A stretch of DNA of 64,000 nt from assembly GCF_031846185.1 (NCBI RefSeq), contig NZ_JAVRIF010000006.1:1-64000 (forward strand). The letters are read 5' to 3'. This document shows positions 46,727 through 55,563 of this stretch, piece after piece. How positions within the stretch are numbered: position 1 is the first letter of the stretch; each line of letters opens with the position of its first letter. The notes beneath the pieces were generated by a model, which was not told the DNA's origin, made no database searches, and was given only the letters and a program-made list of their open reading frames with translations. The DNA comes from Thalassotalea_H castellviae (GTDB lineage: Bacteria > Pseudomonadota > Gammaproteobacteria > Enterobacterales > Alteromonadaceae). Both the position numbers and the translations under genes were made by a program.

Positions 46727-46753
46727 AAAGAGGGCAAGCAGCGCCCTCTTTTG
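46727..46753 (+). terminator. intrinsic terminator after parB
   Basis: AAGAGGGC and GCCCTCTT form an 8-bp GC-rich stem with a seven-base loop, followed by TT. It separates the mnmG-rsmG-parAB unit from the atp operon. Confidence 0.85.
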
Positions 46754-46781
46754 TTGCATTAGTATTCTAATTAAGTATACT
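46754..46781 (+). promoter_or_regulatory. candidate atp operon promoter
   Basis: TTGCAT (46754-46759), a 16-base spacer and TATACT (46776-46781) fit sigma-70. The predicted start, near 46788, coincides with the base of the leader hairpin at 46788-46822. Confidence 0.5.
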
Positions 46782-46787
46782 TGCGTC

Positions 46788-46822
46788 GGCTTTTCAAAGT
46801 AAAAGTATTTACTTTAAAAGCC
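46788..46822 (+). promoter_or_regulatory. long hairpin in the atp operon leader
   Basis: GGCTTTT-C-AAAGTAAA pairs with TTTACTTT-AAAAGCC across a four-base loop: 15 bp with one bulged C. No T-run follows, so it is not a simple terminator. It ends 36 bases before the atpI start and would sit at the very 5' end of the mRNA, where such stems usually protect against decay. Confidence 0.65.
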
Positions 46823-46858
46823 TATAAATAATACGAAAAGCTTCGTTTGGAGAATCTC

Positions 46859-47251
46859 GTGAGTTCCACACAAAATAATGAACTTACTAAGGTTGGAAAA
46901 CGTTTCGCCTTTAAACAGATAATCGCTATGTTGATGGCGGTTTTAATTTTAGCTTTCGTGGTTTATTTTAACTGGGGAATTGAGCATGCAAAGTCAGTTT
47001 TAGCTGGCGGCGCAGTAACGATAATTCCTCATATATTTTTTGCTCTGAAAGCCTTTAGATATGCCGGAGCAAGATCGTCAGAAAAAGTGATGGAATCTTT
47101 TTATAGTGGCGAAAAAATGAAAATAGTATTAACGGCCCTTTTGTTTGCGCTAGCCTTTAAATTTTTAGCGATACTGCCGGTACCATTTTTCACCAGTTTT
47201 TGTTTAGTTGTGGCCATGCCATTACTAACACCGTTTTTTATTAAACATTAG
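46859..47251 (+). CDS. atpI: ATP synthase subunit I (AtpI)
   Basis: AtpI is a small membrane protein that helps assemble the c-ring. The 130-residue protein has four hydrophobic helices and the family-like GGAVTIIPHIFFALKAFRYAGA (about 60-80). I chose GTG 46859, six bases after GGAG; a TTG four codons upstream overlaps that ribosome-binding site. It is the first gene of the atp operon, 33 bases before atpB. Confidence 0.9.
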   Translation: MSSTQNNELTKVGKRFAFKQIIAMLMAVLILAFVVYFNWGIEHAKSVLAGGAVTIIPHIFFALKAFRYAGARSSEKVMESFYSGEKMKIVLTALLFALAFKFLAILPVPFFTSFCLVVAMPLLTPFFIKH

Positions 47252-47284
47252 AATTTTTAAACTTTAATCATTAGGAACCTTAAT

Positions 47285-48052
47285 ATGTCTGCTGCTGAAG
47301 TAACCAGCCAAGAATATATTAAACATCATTTGCAGAATCTTACTGTAGGAGAAGGCTTTTGGGCCCTCCACATAGATACGCTAGGATGGTCAATATTTTT
47401 AGGCTTGGTCTTTTTAACCATTTTCCGTTCTGTTGCCAAAAAAGCGGAAACTGGCGTACCAGGAAAACTGCAATGTGCTGTTGAAATGATCGTCGAGTTT
47501 GTTGACGATAGCGTTAAAAGTACTTTCCATGGGCATAACCCTGTTATCGCACCATTAGCATTAACCATTTTTGTTTGGGTTTTACTAATGAATGCTATGG
47601 ATTGGGTACCCGTTGATTTAATGCCGCGTATTTTTGAGTTGTTTGGTGTTCATTATATGAAAGCTGTGCCAACAACCGATCCAAATATGACTTTTGCTCT
47701 AGCATTGGGTGTATTTGCTCTTATTATTTACTATTCAATTAAAGTGAAAGGTATTGGCGGATTCATAAAAGAATTAACGACTCAACCTTTTGGTCACTGG
47801 TCTTTATACCCAGTGAACTTTATTCTTGAAATGGTTACCTTATTAGCTCGTCCATTATCACTTGCGTTACGTTTATTCGGTAACTTATATGCGGGTGAGT
47901 TGATATTTTTACTGATTGCGACAATTGGTTTATTCCAATTGCCAGTACATTTTTTATGGGCAGCTTTCCACTTGCTGGTTATCCCATTACAAGCGTTTAT
48001 TTTCATGATGCTAACGATTCTATATTTGAGTCTAGCTCACGAAGATCACTAA
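47285..48052 (+). CDS. atpB: ATP synthase F0 subunit a
   Basis: Subunit a forms the proton half-channels against the c-ring. The 255 residues contain five or six membrane helices. The essential arginine lies in LARPLSLALRLFGNLYAGELIF (about 192-212), with LNAMDWVPVD-like sequence in helix 2 (here MNAMDWVPVDLMP). Length is close to E. coli (271). Confidence 0.97.
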   Translation: MSAAEVTSQEYIKHHLQNLTVGEGFWALHIDTLGWSIFLGLVFLTIFRSVAKKAETGVPGKLQCAVEMIVEFVDDSVKSTFHGHNPVIAPLALTIFVWVLLMNAMDWVPVDLMPRIFELFGVHYMKAVPTTDPNMTFALALGVFALIIYYSIKVKGIGGFIKELTTQPFGHWSLYPVNFILEMVTLLARPLSLALRLFGNLYAGELIFLLIATIGLFQLPVHFLWAAFHLLVIPLQAFIFMMLTILYLSLAHEDH

Positions 48053-48093
48053 TTTTTAACTTTATAACTTTACTTAAATAATCGGAGATAAAT

Positions 48094-48315
48094 ATGTTAT
48101 ATATCGCTGTTGCTTTATTAATCGGTCTAGGTGCTCTTGGTACTGCGATTGGTTTTGGTTTACTTGGTGGCAAATTCCTAGAGTCTGCTGCACGTCAACC
48201 TGAATTAGCACCTCAACTTCAAGTGAAAATGTTCATCGTAGCGGGTCTTATCGATGCTATCGCGATGATCGGTGTTGCTATCGGCTTATACCTATTATTC
48301 GCAGTTGGTGCTTAA
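48094..48315 (+). CDS. atpE: ATP synthase F0 subunit c
   Basis: The 73-residue hairpin protein forms the rotor ring. Helix 1 has the Gly/Ala zipper (GLGALGTAIGFGLLGG), the polar loop is ARQPELAPQ, and helix 2 carries the ion-binding carboxylate Asp54 in GLIDAIAMIGV. The Gln/Ser/Thr ligands of Na+-type c subunits are missing, so proton coupling is expected. Confidence 0.98.
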   Translation: MLYIAVALLIGLGALGTAIGFGLLGGKFLESAARQPELAPQLQVKMFIVAGLIDAIAMIGVAIGLYLLFAVGA

Positions 48316-48360
48316 TTTTAAGTTGTTTTTTAACCGCGAATTTGAATAGGAGATACATAA

Positions 48361-48831
48361 ATGAATCTTAATATGACCTTAGTTGGTGAATTAATCGCAT
48401 TTATCGTATTCGTAATTTTTTGTATGAAGTATGTATGGCCACCAATTATTGGTGCCATCGAAGCTCGTCAAGCAACTATTGCTGATGGACTTGCTGCTTC
48501 GGACCGTGCTGCAAAAGATCTTGAGCTTGCTCAAGAGAAAGCTACTGCACAACTAAAAGAAGCCAAAGCGCAAGCTGCTGAAATTATTGAAGCTGCTAAA
48601 AAGCGTGAAACGCAATTAGTTGAAGAAGCTGCTGAAAAAGCACAAGCTGAGAAAGAAAAAATCTTAGCTGCTGGTCATGCAGAAATAGAGACTGAACGTA
48701 ACCAAGCGAAAGAAGAATTACGCCAACAAGTGGCGGTTCTTGCGGTAGCTGGTGCTGAGAAAATTCTCGAGCGTTCAATTGATGCCGCTGCACATAGCGA
48801 CATTTTAGATAAACTTGTAGCTGAACTTTAA
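48361..48831 (+). CDS. atpF: ATP synthase F0 subunit b
   Basis: Subunit b is the peripheral stalk. The 156 residues have one N-terminal membrane helix (about 5-25, ending at MKYVWPPI) and a long charged, Ala/Glu/Lys-rich helix that dimerises. Length is the same as E. coli AtpF. Confidence 0.97.
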   Translation: MNLNMTLVGELIAFIVFVIFCMKYVWPPIIGAIEARQATIADGLAASDRAAKDLELAQEKATAQLKEAKAQAAEIIEAAKKRETQLVEEAAEKAQAEKEKILAAGHAEIETERNQAKEELRQQVAVLAVAGAEKILERSIDAAAHSDILDKLVAEL

Positions 48832-48846
48832 GAGGGAATAGAGCTT

Positions 48847-49380
48847 ATGTCTGAATTGACAACCGTCGCTCGTCCCTATGCTAAAGCAGCGTTCGATTTT
48901 GCTGTAGAAGCAAAAGCAATAGATGCATGGCATGAAATGCTAACATTTGCTGCTGAAGTTTCTAAAGATGCCACTATTACAGAATATATTTCTGGTGGTG
49001 CATCGGTTGAACAAGCCACAGACCTTTTCTTAAAAGTTTGTGACGTTCAATTAGACAGCAACGGCCAAAACTTAATAAAAGTGATGGCTGAAAATCAACG
49101 TTTGTTGGTGCTACCACAGGTATTAACTCAATTTAGTGAATTAAAAGCTGAATTTGAAAAAGAAATATCTGTCGATGTTACCTCTGCTGTGAAACTAAAA
49201 GTAGCGCAACAGAAAGTAATTAGCGCCGCGCTTGAAAAGCGTTTGGCAAGAAAAGTAAAGCTCAATTGTAGTGTTGATAAAAACGTAGTTTCTGGCTTAG
49301 TAATTAAAGCTGGTGACATGGTGATAGATGGTTCAGTTAGAGGTAAATTGAACCGCTTAGCAACAACAATACAATCTTAA
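48847..49380 (+). CDS. atpH: ATP synthase F1 subunit delta
   Basis: Subunit delta joins the peripheral stalk to the top of the alpha3-beta3 head. The 177-residue protein opens with TVARPYAKAAFDFA and closes with the conserved LVIKAGDMVIDGSVRGKLNRL. It ends 13 bases before atpA. Length equals E. coli AtpH. Confidence 0.97.
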   Translation: MSELTTVARPYAKAAFDFAVEAKAIDAWHEMLTFAAEVSKDATITEYISGGASVEQATDLFLKVCDVQLDSNGQNLIKVMAENQRLLVLPQVLTQFSELKAEFEKEISVDVTSAVKLKVAQQKVISAALEKRLARKVKLNCSVDKNVVSGLVIKAGDMVIDGSVRGKLNRLATTIQS

Positions 49381-49393
49381 CGGGGAACAGAGC

Positions 49394-50935
49394 ATGCAAC
49401 TGAATTCCACTGAAATCGCTGAACTGATCAAGAATCGTATTGAACAGTTTGACGTAGTTAGTGAAGCTCGTAACGAAGGTACTATCGTTTCTGTAACAGA
49501 TGGTATTATTCGTATCCATGGTCTTGCTGATGTAATGCAAGGCGAAATGATCGAACTTCCTGGCAACCGCTTCGCAATAGCGCTTAACCTTGACCGTGAT
49601 TCGGTAGGTGCGGTAGTTATGGGTCCTTACGCGGACCTTGCTGAAGGCGTAAAAGTTAAAGGTACTGGCCGTATTTTGGAAGTACCAGTAGGACGCGGCT
49701 TATTAGGTCGTGTAGTTAACACTTTAGGTGAACCAATTGATGGCAAAGGCCCAATTGACAACGATGGCTTCGCGCCAGTTGAAGTTGTAGCACCAGGTGT
49801 TATCGATCGTAAATCGGTTGATGAGCCAGTTCAAACTGGTATTAAATCAATTGATGCAATGATTCCAATCGGTCGTGGTCAACGTGAACTTATCATCGGT
49901 GACCGTCAAATTGGTAAATCAGCGATCGCATTAGATGCCATTATTAACCAGAAAAACACTGGTATTAAGTGTGTATACGTAGCAATCGGACAAAAAGCTT
50001 CTACTGTGGCGAACTTAGTTCGTTCATTAGAAGAGCACGGCGCGTTAGAGAATACTATCGTTGTTGTTGCATCTGCTTCTGAAGCTGCTGCATTACAGTA
50101 CTTATCAGCATACTCTGGTTGTACTATGGGTGAATACTTCCGTGACCGCGGTGAAGATGCATTAATTGTATATGATGATTTGTCAAAGCAAGCTGTTGCT
50201 TACCGTCAAATTTCATTACTTTTACGTCGTCCACCAGGTCGTGAAGCATACCCAGGTGACGTATTCTATCTTCACTCACGCTTATTAGAACGTGCTGCTC
50301 GTGTAAACGAAGCATACGTTGAACGTTTCACAAATGGTGAAGTTAAAGGCAAAACAGGTTCTTTAACAGCATTACCAATTATTGAAACGCAAGCGGGTGA
50401 TGTATCAGCATTCGTACCAACAAACGTTATCTCAATTACCGATGGTCAGATTTTCTTAGAATCTAACTTGTTTAACTCAGGTATTCGTCCTGCTGTTAAC
50501 GCTGGTATTTCTGTATCTCGTGTTGGTGGTGCTGCTCAAACGAAAATCATCAAGAAACTTGGTGGTGGTATTCGTTTAGCATTAGCACAATATGCTGAGC
50601 TAGCAGCCTTTGCTCAATTTGCATCTGACTTAGATGACGCGACTCGTGCTCAATTAGAGCATGGTCAACGTGTAACTGAGTTAATGAAGCAAAAGCAATA
50701 CAGCCCATTGTCCATTGCTGAAACAGCAGTATCATTATTTGCCGCAGAAAAAGGCTATTTAAATGATGTTGAAATTAACAAAGTTGTTGATTTTGAAGAA
50801 GCATTACGTTCTTACGTAAACAATGAGCACGCTGAGTTGATGGCTACTATCAACGAAAAAGGCGACTATAACAAAGATATCGAGTCTGGATTAGCGAAAG
50901 CAATTGAAGCTTTCAAAGCTACTCAAACTTGGTAA
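49394..50935 (+). CDS. atpA: ATP synthase F1 subunit alpha
   Basis: The non-catalytic nucleotide-binding subunit has 513 residues, as in E. coli. The P-loop is GDRQIGKSA (about 169-177), and the signature PAVNAGISVSRVGGAAQ occurs at about 365. The N-terminal delta-binding helix MQLNSTEIAELIKNRIEQF is complete. Confidence 0.99.
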   Translation: MQLNSTEIAELIKNRIEQFDVVSEARNEGTIVSVTDGIIRIHGLADVMQGEMIELPGNRFAIALNLDRDSVGAVVMGPYADLAEGVKVKGTGRILEVPVGRGLLGRVVNTLGEPIDGKGPIDNDGFAPVEVVAPGVIDRKSVDEPVQTGIKSIDAMIPIGRGQRELIIGDRQIGKSAIALDAIINQKNTGIKCVYVAIGQKASTVANLVRSLEEHGALENTIVVVASASEAAALQYLSAYSGCTMGEYFRDRGEDALIVYDDLSKQAVAYRQISLLLRRPPGREAYPGDVFYLHSRLLERAARVNEAYVERFTNGEVKGKTGSLTALPIIETQAGDVSAFVPTNVISITDGQIFLESNLFNSGIRPAVNAGISVSRVGGAAQTKIIKKLGGGIRLALAQYAELAAFAQFASDLDDATRAQLEHGQRVTELMKQKQYSPLSIAETAVSLFAAEKGYLNDVEINKVVDFEEALRSYVNNEHAELMATINEKGDYNKDIESGLAKAIEAFKATQTW

Positions 50936-50963
50936 TTAGTTAACCTTTTCGCGGAGAATAGTC

Positions 50964-51824
50964 ATGGCTGGTGGTAAAGAGATTAAATCAAAGATCGGAA
51001 GTGTACAAAATACACAGAAGATCACCAGCGCGATGGAAATGGTTGCAGCTAGTAAAATGCGCAGAGCGCAGGATAGCATGGCTGCTTCTCGTCCATACGC
51101 TGAAAATATGCGAAATGTGATCGGTCACATCGCGCTTGGTAATTTAGAATTCCGTCATCCTTATATGGAAGAACGTGAAGCTAAGCGCGTAGGCTATATC
51201 GTTGTCTCAACAGACCGAGGTTTGTGTGGTGGTTTAAATATTAATTTATTTAAACAAGTACTTGCTGATGCTGGTAAACAGCAGGAAGCAGGCGCCGAAG
51301 TTGAATTTGCTGTAGTTGGTTCTAAAGCTACTGCCTTTTTCAATAATATGGGCGCTAAAGTTGTCTCACAAATTTCTGGATTAGGTGATAACCCTTCACT
51401 TACTGACTTAGTTGGTAGTGTGAAGGTAATGTTAAACGCCTATGACAATGGTGAGATAGACAGATTGTTCATTGTGTATAACAAGTTTGTTAATACGATG
51501 ACGCAACAGCCGACAATCGATCAACTTTTACCTTTGCCTAAGTCAGATGATGACGCAATTAAGCATCGCTGGGATTATTTATACGAACCAGATGCTCAAG
51601 CATTGCTTGAACAACTACTAGTTCGTTATACAGAATCTCAAGTATATCAAGGTGTAGTTGAAAATCTCGCATGTGAACAAGCTGCTCGTATGGTTGCAAT
51701 GAAAGCTGCAACCGATAACGCGGGTGACTTAATTGATGATTTACAATTGGTATATAACAAAGCACGTCAAGCAAGCATTACTCAAGAATTGAGTGAGATT
51801 TGTGCCGGCGCTGCAGCGGTATAA
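50964..51824 (+). CDS. atpG: ATP synthase F1 subunit gamma
   Basis: Subunit gamma is the central rotor shaft. The 286-residue protein has the two coiled-coil ends: KEIKSKIGSVQNTQKITSAMEMVAASKM at the N-terminus (read in short blocks) and MKAATDNAGDLIDDLQLVYNKARQ near the C-terminus. Length matches E. coli (287). Confidence 0.98.
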   Translation: MAGGKEIKSKIGSVQNTQKITSAMEMVAASKMRRAQDSMAASRPYAENMRNVIGHIALGNLEFRHPYMEEREAKRVGYIVVSTDRGLCGGLNINLFKQVLADAGKQQEAGAEVEFAVVGSKATAFFNNMGAKVVSQISGLGDNPSLTDLVGSVKVMLNAYDNGEIDRLFIVYNKFVNTMTQQPTIDQLLPLPKSDDDAIKHRWDYLYEPDAQALLEQLLVRYTESQVYQGVVENLACEQAARMVAMKAATDNAGDLIDDLQLVYNKARQASITQELSEICAGAAAV

Positions 51825-51868
51825 GCAAAGGTTCTTAATTTTAAGAGCACAAGATTAGAGGATTAAAC

Positions 51869-53254
51869 ATGAGTACAGGTAAAGTCGTCCAAATCATTGG
51901 CGCAGTTGTGGATGTAGAATTCCCACAAGATGCTGTACCTCAGGTATATGACGCATTAAATGTAACTGAAGGTGACCTTTCAGGCTTAGTACTAGAAGTA
52001 CAACAGCAATTAGGTGGTGGCGTTGTACGTGCTATCGCTATGGGTTCATCAGACGGTTTGCGTCGTGGTCTGACAGTAGTAAACACAGGTGATAACATCC
52101 AAGTTCCAGTAGGTACTGCAACTTTGGGTCGCATCATGAACGTATTGGGTGAGCCTATCGATGAAGCTGGCCCAATCGGCGAAGAAGAAAAATGGTCAAT
52201 TCACCGTGAAGCGCCAGCATATGCTGAGCAAGCGATGTCTAATGAACTATTAGAAACAGGTATCAAAGTAATCGACTTAGTATGTCCATTTGCTAAAGGT
52301 GGTAAAGTTGGTTTATTCGGTGGTGCTGGTGTTGGTAAAACCGTAAACATGATGGAACTTATTCGTAACATCGCGATCGAGCATAGCGGCTACTCAGTAT
52401 TTGCTGGTGTAGGTGAGCGTACTCGTGAAGGTAACGATTTCTACCATGAAATGAACGATTCTAACGTACTTGATAAAGTATCGTTAGTTTACGGCCAAAT
52501 GAACGAGCCTCCAGGAAACCGTCTTCGTGTTGCGATGACTGGTTTGACTATGGCTGAAAAATTCCGTGACGAAGGTCGTGATGTATTATTTTTCGTAGAT
52601 AACATCTACCGTTATACACTTGCTGGTACGGAAGTATCTGCATTGTTAGGTCGTATGCCATCAGCGGTTGGTTATCAACCAACACTTGCTGAAGAAATGG
52701 GTGTTCTTCAAGAGCGTATTACGTCAACGAAGAAAGGTTCAATCACTTCAATTCAAGCGGTATACGTACCAGCGGATGATTTGACCGATCCATCTCCAGC
52801 AACAACCTTTGCTCACTTAGATGCAACTGTTGTACTTTCTCGTGATATCGCATCGCAAGGTATTTACCCTGCAATCGACCCACTTGATTCTACTTCGCGT
52901 CAATTAGACCCGTTAGTAGTTGGTGCTGAGCATTATGAAACGGCTCGTGGTGTTCAATCAACATTACAACGTTACAAAGAACTTAAAGACATTATCGCCA
53001 TCTTAGGTATGGATGAGTTGTCTGAAGAAGATAAGCAAACTGTATCTCGCGCACGTAAGATCCAACGTTTCTTATCTCAACCGTTCTTCGTTGCTGAAGT
53101 ATTCACAGGTTCTCCAGGTAAGTATGTATCACTTAAAGACACAATTGCTGGCTTTAAAGGTATTCTTGCGGGTGAATTTGATGACTTACCTGAGCAAGCT
53201 TTCTACATGGTTGGTTCTATTGAAGAAGCAGCTGAAAAAGCTAAAAACATGTAA
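51869..53254 (+). CDS. atpD: ATP synthase F1 subunit beta
   Basis: The catalytic subunit has 461 residues (E. coli 460). The P-loop is GGAGVGKTVNMMEL (about 150-163), GERTREGNDFYHE carries the catalytic Glu of the family, and the signature PAIDPLDSTSR occurs at about 335-345. Its codon choice is restricted, as expected for a highly expressed gene. Confidence 0.99.
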   Translation: MSTGKVVQIIGAVVDVEFPQDAVPQVYDALNVTEGDLSGLVLEVQQQLGGGVVRAIAMGSSDGLRRGLTVVNTGDNIQVPVGTATLGRIMNVLGEPIDEAGPIGEEEKWSIHREAPAYAEQAMSNELLETGIKVIDLVCPFAKGGKVGLFGGAGVGKTVNMMELIRNIAIEHSGYSVFAGVGERTREGNDFYHEMNDSNVLDKVSLVYGQMNEPPGNRLRVAMTGLTMAEKFRDEGRDVLFFVDNIYRYTLAGTEVSALLGRMPSAVGYQPTLAEEMGVLQERITSTKKGSITSIQAVYVPADDLTDPSPATTFAHLDATVVLSRDIASQGIYPAIDPLDSTSRQLDPLVVGAEHYETARGVQSTLQRYKELKDIIAILGMDELSEEDKQTVSRARKIQRFLSQPFFVAEVFTGSPGKYVSLKDTIAGFKGILAGEFDDLPEQAFYMVGSIEEAAEKAKNM

Positions 53255-53310
53255 TGTAGGTTGGTGATTCTTTCGTTTTTACGATTTAATCACCTATTTA
53301 GGAGGTCAAC

Positions 53311-53730
53311 ATGGCAATACTTTCTGTCAATCTGAATGTGGTAAGTGCCGAAGAGAGTTTATTCTCGGGTGCTATCGAATCATTACAGATCACAGGTAGC
53401 GAGGGTGAACTAGGTATTATGCCTGGTCATGCACCTTTGCTGACCTCACTAAAACCTGGAATGGCGAGAATCGTTAAAAAAGGTGGTGACGAAGAAGTTA
53501 TCTATCTTTCTGGCGGCATGCTTGAAGTTCAACCTAATCACGTGACAGTACTAGCTGATATTGCTGTACGTGGCGATGACTTAGATGAACAAGCAGCAAT
53601 TGAAGCGAAAGAACGTGCTGAGCAGCATTTGAATGATCAAGGTAATGATATTGATTATGCAGAAGCAGCCTCTGAATTAGCACGTGCTGTTGCGCAATTA
53701 CGTGTAATTCAAGCAACGAGCAAAAAATAA
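53311..53730 (+). CDS. atpC: ATP synthase F1 subunit epsilon
   Basis: Subunit epsilon is the rotor-base and inhibitory subunit. The 139-residue protein has an N-terminal beta-sandwich (GSEGELGIMPGHAPLLT, YLSGGMLEVQPNHVTVLAD) and a C-terminal helical hairpin. AGGAGG stands before the ATG. It is the last atp gene, followed by the strong hairpin at 53767-53804. Confidence 0.97.
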   Translation: MAILSVNLNVVSAEESLFSGAIESLQITGSEGELGIMPGHAPLLTSLKPGMARIVKKGGDEEVIYLSGGMLEVQPNHVTVLADIAVRGDDLDEQAAIEAKERAEQHLNDQGNDIDYAEAASELARAVAQLRVIQATSKK

Positions 53731-53735
53731 CACCA

Positions 53736-53779
53736 TTCTAATACTTACTTAAGTTTTAGTGATTTGAAAAACGACTTTT
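53736..53779 (+). repeat. left copy of a direct repeat flanking the phosphatase module
   Basis: These 44 bases, running into the atpC terminator stem, match 58361-58407 at 40 of 44 positions with one three-base gap. The longest exact blocks are TTTAGTGATTT and AAAAACGACTTTT. The three genes between the copies are absent from the usual atpC-glmU junction. Confidence 0.85.
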
Positions 53780-53804
53780 TACTTCGGTGAAAGTCGTTTT
53801 TTTG
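53767..53804 (+). terminator. intrinsic terminator of the atp operon
   Basis: AAAAACGACTTT pairs with AAAGTCGTTTTT in a 12-bp stem capped by a C(TTCG)G tetraloop, and runs on into further T residues. It lies 36 bases after atpC. Confidence 0.93.
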
Positions 53805-53849
53805 TGTTTGAAACAATGAAATATCCTGTCTTAATTCCATCATATAAAC

Positions 53850-53882
53850 GTCAAATGAAAGTAACTTTAATGTAACTCAAGC
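53850..53882 (+). promoter_or_regulatory. Pho-box-like triple 11-bp repeat upstream of the alkaline phosphatase
   Basis: Three units with an exact 11-base period, GTCAAATGAAA, GTAACTTTAAT and GTAACTCAAGC, lie 68 bases before the phosphatase start. PhoB binds 7-bp GTCA-type repeats separated by four A/T-rich bases, i.e. the same period. The second and third units diverge from GTCA to GTAAC. A -10 could be TATTGT at 53891-53896. Confidence 0.55.
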
Positions 53883-53949
53883 TTAATAGTTATTGTTTAC
53901 TTTAGTTCAGTTTTCTTAATAAATAAAAATGAACTTGGAGCAAACATAG

Positions 53950-55530
53950 ATGATTAAACAAGGACTATCACTGGTTTTGGCCAGTTTGATATCGTCTGGT
54001 GCGTTAGCCCAAACGGTACCTGCAACGCAAACTTCTAATACTTGGTTTAAACAAGGCCAAGAAAAACTGTTAGAAAAACTACAACAAGAAAGAGCAATAA
54101 AAGCAAAAAATGTCATTCTGTTTGTGGGTGACGGCATGGGAGTTTCAACGTTAACTGCAGCAAGAATATTAGCAGGACAGTTAAATGGTGATATGGGTGA
54201 AGAAGGCTATTTAAGCTTTGAAGAGTTTCCGTATTCTGCATTAGTGAAAACCTATAACGTTGATGCTCAAACCCCTGATTCTGCTGGCACAATGACAGCG
54301 ATGATGTCTGGCCTAAAAAGTGACGCAGGTGTTCTAGGTGTTAATGAAGAAGTAGTTCGTGGCAGTTGTTCATCTACAAAAGGAAATGAAGTTGTTACAG
54401 CTGTTGAGTTAGCTGAAATAAAAGGTATTTCAACAGGCATTATTTCTACTGCAAGAATAACCCATGCCACGCCAGCAGCAGCTTATGCAAAATCGGCGGA
54501 TCGTAACTGGGAAGATATTTCTGATATGGCGATCGCGGAAAATCCAGAACGCGCTGATTGTGAAGATATTGCTTCTCAACTTATTAACTTTGAAACAAAT
54601 TTAGAAAAACGCTTTTTAGGTGTTGATGTTGATGGTATTGAAGTGGTGATGGGCGGTGGTCGCCGTCATTTCTTACCAAAAGATGCAGCATTTAATAGTA
54701 CTGATGCGGTAAGTGCAGTTGAGGGTGATCGAACTGACAGCCGAAACTTAGTAACTGAGTGGCAAGAAAAATATCCTCAGGGTAGCTACGTTATGGATAA
54801 AGCCGGTTTTGAAGCGATAAATGCTGATTCAACAACACAAATCTTTGGCTTATTCAATGAATCACACATGCAATATGAAGCGGATCGTGAAAACGATATT
54901 GCCGGTGAACCAAGCTTAGCCGAAATGACAGCTAAAGCGATTAATGTGCTTGATAATAACGAAAAAGGTTTCTTCTTAACGATTGAATCAGGCCGAATTG
55001 ATCATGCGCATCATGCAGGTAATGCCAGCAATGCTTTAACCGATACTATCGAATTGGCAAAAGCTGTAAAAGCAGCGGTAGATGCCACAAATGATGAAGA
55101 AACATTAATCATAGTCACCGCTGATCATAGTCATGTATTTACCATTGCAGGCTATCCTAAACGTGGTAACCCAATTTTAGGGAAAGTTGTCGGTGTTGGC
55201 TCAGAAGAGCCATCACTCGCAAAAGATGGCATGCCATACACTACAGTGGGCTATGCGAACGGTTTAGGCTATCGAGACTTAGGTAATGAGAGCAATGCCG
55301 ATGCGAGTTATAGCGAAGCAGCCATGGCTGGCCGTATGGATTTATCTTCAGTAGACACCACTGTTACCGGTTTTCATCAAGAATCAACCGTTCCATTAGG
55401 TTCAGAAACGCATGCCGGTGAAGATATTTCTGTCCACGCTATGGGACCAAGTGCACATCTTATACAAGGTACGGTAGAGCAAAGTGTCATCTTCCATCTT
55501 ATCAATCGCGCACTAGGTTTAGTTGACTAA
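53950..55530 (+). CDS. periplasmic alkaline phosphatase (PhoA superfamily)
   Basis: The 526-residue enzyme releases phosphate from organic monoesters. The signal peptide ends GALA-QT (cleavage after residue 20). Asp61 in VGDGMGVS is a metal ligand, and Ser111 in TPDSAGTMTAMMSG is the nucleophile. The metal-binding ESGRIDHAHHAGN and VTADHSHVF blocks follow (about 350-400). Tyr/Lys-rich stretches typical of marine PhoA relatives are present. It is followed after 33 bases by a paralogue whose catalytic domain shares most of its residues. The upstream 11-bp repeat suggests phosphate-starvation control. It should act in the periplasm. Confidence 0.92.
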   Translation: MIKQGLSLVLASLISSGALAQTVPATQTSNTWFKQGQEKLLEKLQQERAIKAKNVILFVGDGMGVSTLTAARILAGQLNGDMGEEGYLSFEEFPYSALVKTYNVDAQTPDSAGTMTAMMSGLKSDAGVLGVNEEVVRGSCSSTKGNEVVTAVELAEIKGISTGIISTARITHATPAAAYAKSADRNWEDISDMAIAENPERADCEDIASQLINFETNLEKRFLGVDVDGIEVVMGGGRRHFLPKDAAFNSTDAVSAVEGDRTDSRNLVTEWQEKYPQGSYVMDKAGFEAINADSTTQIFGLFNESHMQYEADRENDIAGEPSLAEMTAKAINVLDNNEKGFFLTIESGRIDHAHHAGNASNALTDTIELAKAVKAAVDATNDEETLIIVTADHSHVFTIAGYPKRGNPILGKVVGVGSEEPSLAKDGMPYTTVGYANGLGYRDLGNESNADASYSEAAMAGRMDLSSVDTTVTGFHQESTVPLGSETHAGEDISVHAMGPSAHLIQGTVEQSVIFHLINRALGLVD

Positions 55531-55563
55531 ATGTCATCACGTTGAAATCAAGGATATAACATT

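Noticed and set aside
49394..53254. Long antisense reading frames within atpA, atpG and atpD
   Set aside because: They mirror the biased codon use of highly expressed genes, lack ribosome-binding sites and have low-complexity His/Leu-rich translations.
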